Assembly (NCBI GenBank): GCA_030141605.1 | Contig: JAQGDQ010000914.1 | Span: 16,889-80,888 of the forward strand | Length of the DNA stretch: 64,000 bases | Source: Tubiluchus corallicola | Taxonomy: Eukaryota > Priapulida > Priapulimorpha > Priapulimorphida > Tubiluchidae | Direction of reading: 5' to 3' | Part shown: in pieces, positions 8,369-19,800 of the stretch | How positions within the stretch are numbered: the first letter of the stretch is position 1 | Layout of the letters: each line of letters opens with the position of its first letter | Translations under genes and position numbers: made by a program | Notes under the pieces: generated by a model | Database searches by the model: none | The model's input: the letters and a program-made list of their open reading frames with translations, nothing else | What the model was told of the DNA's origin: nothing

Positions 8369-11206
8369 ATTGTCCAATACTGTCGGCCATTTTACTCATG
8401 TCTTTCACAATTCGTATGCAATATTGTCCCTTGCAGTCGTCGTTATTTTCCAATAAACATCTCAACGTCTTGACGAACTCCTCAACTTCTCTCCTGAGGT
8501 CACCGCTATCCACGTTCAAGTTATGATGATGGACCATTGCGTACATGGTTAGAAGGACTGCCGGACAATCGGCAACGAAATAAATATCCTAAAACAAAAT
8601 GAAAAACGTTTTATAAATCAGTTTGCAATTTAATTCCATTTTTGTAAATTTACAATTATTACAATCGTGTTATCATAACCTCTTAGGGAATACTAGACTG
8701 TCCAGACTTTGGTACGTGTTAGACAAACTACTGTAGAAGCTATTTTAACTTTATATTGTAATTCATGTATGATCTAGCAGAATCAATTTTCAAAAACAAC
8801 TGTAAGCCTTCTTTTGTATTCACTGTTAAAACAGTAAAAATAATCTGATCCCATTTAACCTAAGTATAGCTGCTACTTAGAGCACTGGTTGGCTTGAATG
8901 AGTCAAAAAAATGTTGAAAATAAAAGTATTCACGTCATATTTTTGCCATTGCACTTTTAAAGCTTGTACAAATGGAACCGTATCTGAAAACGTTACTCAC
9001 TTTATTATTAGTTCTGCATTTGTACACTGTGTTGCGACCGTAGTTTCGACCAACATTTCCAGCTCGGTCAATTTTTCTGTCTCCAAGGTGACCAGCTTTC
9101 TGAACACGTCCATCAGCTTCACTAAAACTTCCCGGACAATTGCAGTCTTCTGGAACTATTATCAGAAGAAATCCCTGTTGAATTTTTGTCCCAAATTCCG
9201 GCGAGGATGCCACAAACTTGTTAAATTCTGTAAATATTGTGAATTAAAATAATAATTGAGTCAATCTTTGTACGTAACGTAACTATCTTAATTTCAAGAT
9301 GATTTTAGTAGATTTATACACTAAGGTTATTAAATTTTTGGAATCATGGTTAATCATTAAAAATTTAAAAAAACTCAAAATTGGAACTAATCTAGGAACT
9401 AGAATCAGTATTTTTGCGACGAGTCCAAATAATAATGTTAAAACTGATAATTTTCCATAATTACAGACAACTCCTGCTCAAACTCTTTGCACGTTTTTTA
9501 TTCCAGAGCTTAGAAAATAAAAAAATCAAATCGCTATTTTTGGCAAAAGAAAATAACAAAGCCAAATAACTTTTGGCACTTCATATTCCTGATAACTGAT
9601 ATTTACATTTTGATATCATCATGCAGCTATTTCTACTTCTGACACAGAGCTACATTATAAGACATCACTGTTTCTGAGATGCTTACCAGGCAAAATGATC
9701 CTCAAATACCCCAAGTAGTACGACCATGCCAAACCTGCACCTACATGGGTTGGGATAGACTGTAGTGAGGAAACAGTTTCCTCAAATTGCTCTTCGTCAC
9801 TTTGTGAAATTCGTAGCGCTATCAAATCAGAAATGGTGGTCAGATCTTTGACTACAACGATGTCATACTGCCCTCTGAATGCTGGATTTGAAAAGAGGAG
9901 AAATTTAACAGTTCTGAGAAACTCTTGCATTTGCAACTGCAGCTCCTCTGGCAACATGTTAACGTCTCCACATTGTGACATCTCATAGAGATTCAGCAAC
10001 GGTGTTGCAAATTCACCAACAAAATAAGTCTCAACCTATAATGAACACCAGTAATTAAAAGATACATCCGACCAAAGAACAAATGAACGAATCAACAAAT
10101 CAATTAATCTACTATAACCATCCAGCCAGTCGGTAGTCGTGCCTTTACAGTATTTGCCTTTAGCAGTGTAAGTGTTTAGTAACTAATCATCTCTGTAAAC
10201 TCTTATTTCAGTGATTATCAATGTTTTTAATGGCAAATAAAGATTATTAAACATATATTATGCGCATAGTTAGCATTTAGTTAGAAGGACAATGGTCAGT
10301 AAAACAGTCAGTGAATTGGTTGGTCACGTCAGTGAATTGAGACGGCCAGCCACTCAGCAAATCAGACAACATTCAGTTTGGAAAGTTAGTCCGCAATACT
10401 ATGTTCGACTATGATAAGTGTTTTAGTTTGTAAAAAAGTTATCTTTTAAGTCTTGTAATAGCCTGATTCTTTATGAATTTAGCAATTACAGAAGAATGCT
10501 TCGCCCCTGACGAAAAAATTGCAAAAAATATACGTGTAACAGATAAATTTCTCAATAAAAATATAAAATCATAAAATGATAAAGAAGTAAATAAAATACA
10601 TTAGATATAGGCCTCTACTAGACAATGATATAATGACTCAATCAGCACTTACGTCATTTTGGGTGAATTTATATACGGAGTTTCGTCCATAATTACGTCG
10701 TACACTGCCTGCCCTATTGATAAACCGGTCCCCTAAATGGCCAGCGTGTTGAATTCGGCTGTCTGCCAAACCGAGGCTCTTGGGACAAAAGCAGTCTTCT
10801 GGCATTATGATAAAGAATTTTTTTGCTGATATTTTCTCTCCAAACTCTTCGGAGGATGCAACAAAAGTGCCAAAATCTGTAAATTCAAACCGTTTAATCA
10901 ATGAAATAAATTAACGCCGGTTAATTGGCTAATGATTTTGTTGCAGAATAAACCCTAAAATGAATTGGACAAACCAGAAAATTAAAACAGAGATTACACT
11001 GTAAAGGTAGACTGTATAATGCAAATAAAATTTAATATTGAAAAAGAGTTTTAGCTAAAGATATTTCATAGGCCTATAATAGTCTACTTCGATCACTTAC
11101 CTTTTAATATAATGTTTAGAAATCCATCGAAATACCCAAAAGCAAAGCCTTGCGCAGCATCTTTACTCACTTCACCAACGTTTAACGAACCACGTACATC
11201 AGACAT
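8367..11206 (-). CDS. Tandem STING-domain protein, 5 exons, 375 aa
   Basis: Minus-strand exons, in order: 11206-11101, 10876-10653, 10035-9687, 9227-9001, 8588-8367. All introns are GT-AG and the frame is kept throughout. The product has two copies of the STING cyclic-dinucleotide-binding domain. Domain 1 (about 15-200) has GFAFGYFDGFLNIIL, FFIIMPEDC, NRAGSVRRNYGRNSVYK and GEFATPLLNLYEMSQ. Domain 2 (about 206-375) has GLAWSYYLGYLRIILPE, LLIIVPEDC, DRAGNVGRNYGRNTVYK and YFVADCPAVLLTMYAM. These align with human STING GLAWSYYIGYLRLILPE, LYILLPLDC, DRAGIKDRVYSNSIYEL and LEYATPLQTLFAMSQ. Known for the family: STING binds cGAMP or other cyclic dinucleotides as a dimer and signals in innate immunity. 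There is no four-helix membrane region and no TBK1/IRF3-binding tail. An in-frame TAA just upstream of the ATG supports this start, unless a further 5' exon exists. Inference: a soluble, single-chain STING pseudo-dimer. Confidence 0.9.
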
Positions 11207-11303
11207 TTTAGTAGAACTTATATATTAGAAGATCGTTTCTGATATTATTCTGTCACAGTCGTAAGTTGACTTTAATTTGATCTCTACTGCGTTGCAGTCC
11301 CTA

Positions 11304-11313
11304 CTTATATATA
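11304..11313 (-). promoter_or_regulatory. Candidate TATA box of the tandem-STING gene
   Basis: Minus-strand GCTATATATAAGTAG lies about 100 bp upstream of the start ATG, which would leave a 5' leader of roughly 70 nt. It is the only strong TATA-like match I see just upstream. Confidence 0.4.
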
Positions 11314-11319
11314 GCATAC

Positions 11320-14300
11320 TGTTTCGGGGATCCCCATGCAAGTTGTTGTCAAAATAGAGAACCGGGGAAAACCGGATTGCTATCCTTTGTGAAACTTGCG
11401 TGCGCAGATGTATTTACAGATGTTGGTACTTTGACACGCCTACAGACACCCGTAGCCTTGCATAGAAGAACAGTTGGTTTGTAAGCAGCGTTTTGATTGG
11501 ATACAAAAGATGATGCACCCTGACGTCACATGATTAGCGTAACGGATACTACACTCCCCCTGGCACGAATCATCTGCTGCAGACGGTTTTCCCCGTCATA
11601 ATTTCGTCGAAGTATTCGTGTTTGCACTCCTTTCCTATTTGCTAAAGTGCGTCGAATCTAATGACAAATTTAGCAAATGCACGTAGCAACCACGCCAAAT
11701 TAAAGTGTAAATTCGTCTTAGCTACGATTAGTTTGGAGAAATCGGCGTAGTCATCAAAATCATGAGTTGATGACTAGGCAGATTCATCGCTGTATAATAC
11801 ATATTACCACAATTCCTGAAAAAAATATTAGCTGTATTAGGAAATAATTAGTAATTTGTTAAACTTGTTGTTGTCTGAAAAAGTTGATTTGAATGATGAT
11901 GTAACTGTAAAAAAATTCTAATGTAGCCTGTTAATTAAGTGCATATTTTATTTTTCACGGCAAGCTTGCAAATGAACTTCAACTTTCAATGAAATACTTC
12001 AGCCATATACCATTTTTTAGATAAATATTTTAGCAATTAGCAGCCTTTACTAATTATAAGTGATGCAATCTTAACAAATATATTGTCAGTTTGTGAAATA
12101 AGAGTAATTTTCGTCGCAAGTGTAACAATAATAATGTATAATAATTCTAGACAAGCCCGGAATTAAGACATGAACAGTATAAGCGTGTTGCACTACAATC
12201 AATGACTGCCATATTCCAACAAAATATTGTAGTGTTTTATACGTCATTTCTATTAAAAAAATAAAAAGGCTATTTTACAAATTTGCATTAAATTCTGAAG
12301 TTCTTAACTTTATTAAACACAAACATTAAATAAACCTAATTTGGTAATTTTACTAATTTATACGACGTTATATCGTTTATAAGATTGTAATTCATTAAAC
12401 TAAAATGTTCAAAGCGATCAGTTCATAATAATTCCAAATAATACAAAATGATGTATTTACTTACATCGTATGTCTCCATAAAGCAAATCTAGTATTTACC
12501 AATATATCTGCCAAATTATGTCACTATCATACTGTGAAAAACTATTTTTAAAGAAGCCTGTTAACGTCTACCAACTAACTCACTTGCCCAGGTAGAAACA
12601 GATTTGCACAGGTGAGTGACCGTGGTCACGTGACCAACGAGATACTTGGCGAAGTTCCCTAGGGCACCAAGGTCCCAGGGACGCCAAACTGGCAAAAAAT
12701 TGAAAACAGATATCATGTTAATAAAGTATTTTAAACAGCATAAAAAGCCTTACGATTCAAAATGTGAGGTAGAGGAACACAAGCGAATGTAAAATTTTTT
12801 GCTGTTGGCAGGGATCATACTTTTTCTGTAGCTGATTAACTTAATTAAAATTTGATTTTAAAGTCAATAAAGAATTCAAATGCCATTAATCCTATATAGA
12901 GCAATGGGATTTGCTTTATAACTACAATTTATGATTTATAATTACAACACTTTAATTAATCCGGCTTTGATTACAGTTGATTATGAGGATCATCAAGGAT
13001 CTTATTCTTTCTTGCTAAATTTTATGAAAACTATATTTAGCCAAGGTCTTCTCTACTTTTTCTGCTCACCAAGAAGAACCGATATTGCTGTGATCTTTTC
13101 TATTCCCCTTTGCAATGATTTCCTAACCTGGGCATAAAATCGTGCAATTTTTGCTAATATTTGCTTAAGCAAACAAAGGCTCATACTTTGAATATCTGAA
13201 TAATGATGTTTACTGGAAATCGTGAAATATATTATCTCCTCTGTGACGTAACACACCTCGTGACAACAGCTCACACAGCGTGACAACAACTACCTTTAGT
13301 AAACAACATAACAGCTAATGTTTAATCAGCAGGTAAACTGATTGTGCTTTTTCATAAAGACAAATTTGCAGGGCGGCAGTTATATTTGCACGGAGTTAAA
13401 ACTTCAAGTACCCGAAAAATGACTTTTCAATTTAAACAGAATGTAGAGACGAAGTTTCAAAGCACTGCAAAATACAAAGACATAAGTATAATAAAGAAAC
13501 TAAGCCAGTTAACATTGCTTTAAGATAAATGAGCATTAAAAATCTCTCTAGCCTTTGAACATCAAGCCTGCGATGTATTTCTTCTATAATTAACTGATCA
13601 TGTGCTCATCTGTAAGATTTATCCAGTTTTTGTATTTTTTTCGTTTGTTAGGTTACGGAAATGGAATAAATTTGATTGTTCCATTCAATAGACGACCCTT
13701 ATATCGACTGCTCGAGTTACATAAGTCCCAATGGCATCTTTTAACCTTGATTATAACCACATAAATAGAGTAAAATTAGCTAATATTACATTGATGTATA
13801 ATATAAATTTTGGCCACATTTGAGTAAATGTGGACCATGAAGATCTTATCGAGGTTTATAAAAGCTGACCAGAAAAGAAAATATTTTGCCTGAAAACATT
13901 TTGTCTGCATATGGGGTTTCTACGAGTGTCCTCGGTTACTCATAATCATGACAGTTGTCACGGATTCTCGTGAATGAGTTCAACCAATACCGAATAGCTT
14001 ATTCTCTACAACTTACACAAACCTACTTAGAGTAATGTTATAACTAGTCGTTTAAAAATTCACATATTCTCATATATGAGCTTAATTCAATACACCTTTC
14101 CATTCTGTAGCACTAATGTTTTCTTTATCATACGATTCACTTCATATTTTCAGATTATTTTCATTAATTTTTTTTACTTTTTTACTTTTTTTTCTTCACA
14201 GTGTGGGACAATCTAACAAGCCCTGCTTTTTGATTGCCCGCAACACATTTACATTTGTATATGTAGCAAACCTAAACTATGGTATATCTAAACTAGTTAT

Positions 14301-15080
14301 GTGCTCAAAGTAAACTGTATACGAATTTACTAAGCAACATACAACAGCGATAATTCTCTTGTTTATCTTTCAACCCCACAGTGTTTTGAGAGTCAAGTTA
14401 GTATATTTGCAATGATGCTGTACATAACGTTGTTTAGACACCAGTATTAAAGGAAGTAGCGATATCACTATCTTTGTTTACCATAGGTTGACCTACGTCT
14501 AAAGACAATTTAAATCATTTTTTCCAAAATTTGCTTCCAATTATGTATCTTACTATTTGTTATTCATTGAATTATTGATAACTTTTTGTTTCTTTTAATG
14601 TATTAATTGTGTATTTGTGTTGATGTGAAATAAATAAACAATAAGCAATAAATAAAAAATTAGTATTACATACCAACTAGTATTATAAAAGATAGTATAG
14701 TAATATAGTTATGGGAATATATAATTATATAGAATTATATAATAGGAATATAGTAATATAATACTATATTCAGTGAGTGATAGCTTGATGTGTTTTAGAA
14801 GAAAGGTAGAATGATATGTTTAGTTGTTTACAGGCTAACATATACTAGCCAATAATTCGAAAACAGCCAGAAAAATTCATGAGCCAAAACATTAATTTTT
14901 ACACTAACTGCCGTTTGTCTTGTGAAAAGCGTGATACGTGTATATTATGGGTTCAGTAGTGATGCACTCACTTTACACTCGCTCTGCGTGTAATTAAAAC
15001 TGGAAACTACAACTATATTACAACTATAACTCAAAAGCTATTTTGATAAGGTAATTATTATTTCCTATTTTATGAACTCA
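11320..15080. other. Intergenic, AT-rich, no gene recognised
   Basis: This spacer separates the minus-strand tandem-STING gene from the plus-strand NFXL1 gene. Open frames are short, lack splice-supported continuations and match nothing I know. No tRNA or clear terminal inverted repeats were seen. Confidence 0.6.
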
Positions 15081-15090
15081 ATAAGATTTA

Positions 15091-15143
15091 ATAATAATAA
15101 TAATAATAATAACAATAATAATAATAACAACAACAACAACAAC

Positions 15144-15196
<53 letters not shown>

Positions 15197-15205
15197 TAAT
15201 AAAAA
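15091..15205. repeat. AAT/AAC trinucleotide microsatellite
   Basis: (AAT)n with interspersed AAC units over about 115 bp. The following 15206-16815 is unique AT-rich sequence ahead of the first NFXL1 coding exon. It should hold that gene's promoter and any 5' UTR, but no element stands out. Confidence 0.95.
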
Positions 15206-16815
15206 TATCGTTGATGAAAAACAATAAAATTTGCCCAAAATCTGGCTTTTTCATCCAGAAAATGCCTGTAAAAGAGTAAGTAAAGAGTGAGTAATAACCA
15301 ATCAGGAGCTGAGACAAATTTGATATCATCATTACCACTGATAACATCAGCATGCACAACTTGACTTCAATGTTTAATCTATTGTAGTACAGTAGTATTG
15401 TATTCCTTCACCACTATTATATCACACTGCCTAACGAAGCTAGAGTGCTAAATGAGCTGCTTTGTTAACTAACAACTTATTGTCCAGCTAGCGAGTTACA
15501 CAAGACAGCACAAGGCAATACCTATGTACTGCATGCTGGCGTGAATTAAACATAAGGTCGTGCAAGTTTTCATGATGGCAACTCGGCCAACAAGCACAGT
15601 ATTTAATAAAATAAAGAAATTTTTACAGAATTTCTAAAAATACGGAGTAGTGCAACTGCGGTACATGAGTTAGTGAGTTACATGCCTTTACAACCCGTAT
15701 TCAACAACTCCGCCATTTTAATTTGACGTCATCAACCTTTGCTGCAGATAGCTAGTCCACTACATTTTCAGCCTGTTGTAACATTTGTGTTTGTAGCAAT
15801 AAATGCATTTAAAAATGAAGCCCATCTTTTTGATACACTTGTTTATTTTAAAAACTTCCTTTAGGCTTTGATGTTTTTTGTCTACTGTCTAGCTGTCTAC
15901 TTAGATGTGCTGTCTACACAGGCTAGAGGTCTATAACTAAGAGACTAGTAGGCTATATTTTAGCTACGTATGTAATCACCATTGTTTACCAAACTTTATT
16001 TGCAGCTTTACGGTGCAGTGCAAAATTATTAATAATGACATTAGAAATAAATTAAAATAAGTTTATGCAGGCATTGTCATATCTTTTTATCCATCCTTAC
16101 ATACATATCCGAGGGCTGTGAATTAATAAACACCAATGCAGTTTTTGATTTTTTAATTATCACACTGCTTCATTAACTTTTTTACAAATATTTCAATGTG
16201 AATAATTGCTCATAGTTCAGTATTATTTTCCTTGCATCCATTATAACAAATTACTGTCAGGCAAATTAGGTTTACCTGATAAGCGTTAATAGTTTCTGTA
16301 AGAGGTTTGCACTATTTTTTGAAATATTTTTCACTAAATGGAATTCGTTGCATAAGGGAAGAGATAAATTATTTCAGCGGTCTTTGATCAGACCTACAGA
16401 GTTCGTGTGATTTCATACTGGTAAAAAACTGAAACTGAACTAATTTGCGAGATAACCCTCGGCGAGAGAGATAACCCATGTTTACAATTTTGAACTGGCA
16501 TTGCCGCGTCAGCAAAACTCGTAATTATCAAATTAAAATTTACGATTACTAAATCAAGTTTATTGCAAGAGGATACTATCACGTTGGTACGCCTAAAATG
16601 TCCAGAAGTGAGGATTTCAGAAGATTATAGGGCCAGTAAAACTGTTACTATCGCTGAAGCTCGGTGCACTCCGTTATTATTGCCTCTGGCATTGGTAAGA
16701 TAGTAAGGTACTTACCAACTGGGATCCAAATAATAATGAATCACGACGAATATTTCTACACGAAAATTATGATGATGTCAATTTCTTTCACCTTATTTCA
16801 TTTCTGTAGAATATT

Positions 16816-19800
16816 ATGGAAGCATCAGGTAGAGGACGGGGCCTATGGAAAGGAACCAACAAACCTCCCATGACGTCTCCCGTTAGACCTGCAGCTACGT
16901 ACTTTGGCGGTCGAGGAAGGCAGAAACCAGACACGAGAAGCGGTGCATGGACAAAACATCAAGCACCAGGTGTGATATTCATAAACTAGTACTTTTTAGT
17001 AGTAGTAGTGCTAAACTGTAATCACTACCGTCTGCGCCAGTTTGCAAGTTTTAACAAAGTAGACAGCTAACATCATTTCACACATTGAAGTACAGGGACA
17101 GAAGTACAAGGGGTGTGGCAGAGTGGGTAAACAGATTTCACTTCTGCACTTTACTCACTGTTTTGTAAAGTATGCTATTCTAAGTAAAATTGTACCTCAA
17201 TCATCAAAATTGTACAAATATTATAAATCTTACAATTTATATGTATAAAATGCTTTGTTGTATTTCATGTGTGTTGTTTGCTTATTAGAAAAGCAAGAAT
17301 TTTTCACCTGTTAATTAACGAGTTAACCATATTTAATTTTCGACCACATTGCTTGCTTTTTTGTTGTTGCATTCATGACTTAACTGCATCTTGTTTAGTT
17401 GTTGTTTTAATATTTAACTGCATTATTTGCGTGCTTTTTTCCATTGGTATAATTATAATATAACTGCATTGCATTTTGTTTATTTGCTACACTTAAGACC
17501 TAACTACGTATTATCCACGTAACCATGTGGTCTGCCGTGCTTTATAATATTTCTAAGTTATATAGGGGTGGCTGACTCGATGACCTCCTGCTCAGTCGCC
17601 GCCCCATCTATACACACTTTACATAATTTGTTGTATTGCACTATAAATATTATATTAGAGATAAATAAACCCTTTGAATTGAATTGAACTGAATTTTGTA
17701 TTATGATTTATTCCAGTATAATACCTTATTTGTCTGAATCCCACACAAATTAGTGTAACTACATAGTTACCTGACCTCTTCTTGTTAAACTTCTAAAAAT
17801 AGTAAGAAAATTAAATTGCAGTTATTTGTCAGTCATTTAGAAACATGTGAATTTATCCATGCAAAACTTGGAAAAAATGAAAAGTCAAGAATGCTAGGAA
17901 GTTATTTAAAGGACAAGAAAAGGGGTACCTGAAGTAGGTTTCAGACAAATCGCCTTAAAAAATTATATTACTCTAAAGCAATTTTATGCATATATCTTAC
18001 TCGCACTGAAAGGAATTTTAGTTTGTTTTCATTTTAAATTTCCCGCAATACTATTACATGACGTCATGCACCAAACGTAAATGAAGGGAAGAGAAAGCCA
18101 TGTTAAATTACGTCTCAAAAGACTTTCCCTGCAAATCTATATTACTTAGATTTTCGCTTACCTACTAGAAAGGCTCATGTAACTAGAAAAGAAAATTATT
18201 AATTATTTAAAATGTTTTCACCAATTGGTAAAATGTTGCCGACTCACACTCCAGGGTGCACCACTCACTAACCAAAAAACGTATTTTTAATCTTATTGAC
18301 AAGATACAGTAATTTTAAATTTTATTTAGTAAGTGACTTGTGCGCTACAAATGCTCAGATTATTTTTTCAAACTTTACAAGATGTTTTCTAAACTTGTTT
18401 CAAATGACCTGTCGTGAAAATGGCTGCGCCTAACGGTCATCGCGGGAGTTTAAATTTACATGTTTTATACAGCTTGACTGCCGATTGAAGTCCTGCATGC
18501 AAAAAGCATGATGTAAGTGATATAAAATTTCAAAACGAATTTTTCCAGCTTTACGTTTATGAAGGGTTTTCTTGTGCTTTAACTGTACATAAAGCAACTA
18601 TGCGAGTTGACTTATGTTTCTGTCTTCCGGTTGTTTTCTTAAATTACTATTTTGCTTTGTTCCCTTGCAGGAGAGCTCCGGTCTAATTCTCGTTTTGAGG
18701 ATGCCGCAGCAAAGATAAATGCATCTGTACAGAAGTTCTTGTCAGCAGCGGATGAAGAAAGCAACTCATCGGAAGAGGATTTGGAGGATGAAGAAATCGT
18801 GCGGAACATACTCTTCAGTTATGCCGGTATATATTTACCAAAATAGTTTCAGGGATGAGAATTTTCCGCGGATACGCGGAATTCCGAGCTTTTGGAAGAC
18901 CAGTAGTGCCATTTTTGTAAATCGCGTAAATTCGTTGAGAAAATTTTTACGGACCCAGTACATTATTTCACAAACTGACCGCTAGTTGGCAGGCCGTCAC
19001 TTTGTTTACATCACGTACATCAGTGTAACCACGTGTGTATCTCTATGTATAAAAATATAGAATCAATTGTGCAGAGTTATTTGAGTCAATTGCAAACAGT
19101 TTTTATATACTTTTGCATATTAGAGGCCAGTACTTAGGCGTTTTTGAGACAATTAGGTATCATATGTCCTTGATAGTTGGGTATTTGAAATTATGCATGA
19201 AACAAGGTAACTGATACTTTAAGTCCTCTTAGGGGCTCTGTATGGTCAAAAAATTGCAATTTGTTGCTGCCTACGCGGCCCCCAAACCCCCGACATGTTT
19301 CAGAGTTTTTTGCAATTTGTCAATCTCATCCCTGTAGTTTACTGCGAAACATTTTTTGAAACAAAATCTGACTTATGTCAGTCTCATCTGTCCGCTGACC
19401 GCTAGACCAGTGCTATTCAGCCTTTTTCAGACCGGTCCACCCTAAGAACCCTGAACTGGTCACGTGGCATAAAATTGAAACAAAAATGTCTTGCTTTACC
19501 TTATTATTATTTATTTATTAAATAACATAATATTTATTAAACTATAATAATTATTAATAAGTCTTAAAATAAATCAAAACTAGGGATTCACATTAATTTA
19601 ATTAGTTTAAGCATTCAAATAACTTGATTGTTGGTAAAAAAAACCATAAGGCAGAATTATGTGGAGTCCAGAAAGAGTATTACTGTAATTAACTTTATAA
19701 AATTATAAAATGGCCGTGTCGCAGAATTATAGTACAGTGTTAGAGACAAAATTCATTTATGTACCATCACCATTGTCGTTGCTGTTGCCGTTGTCATTTG

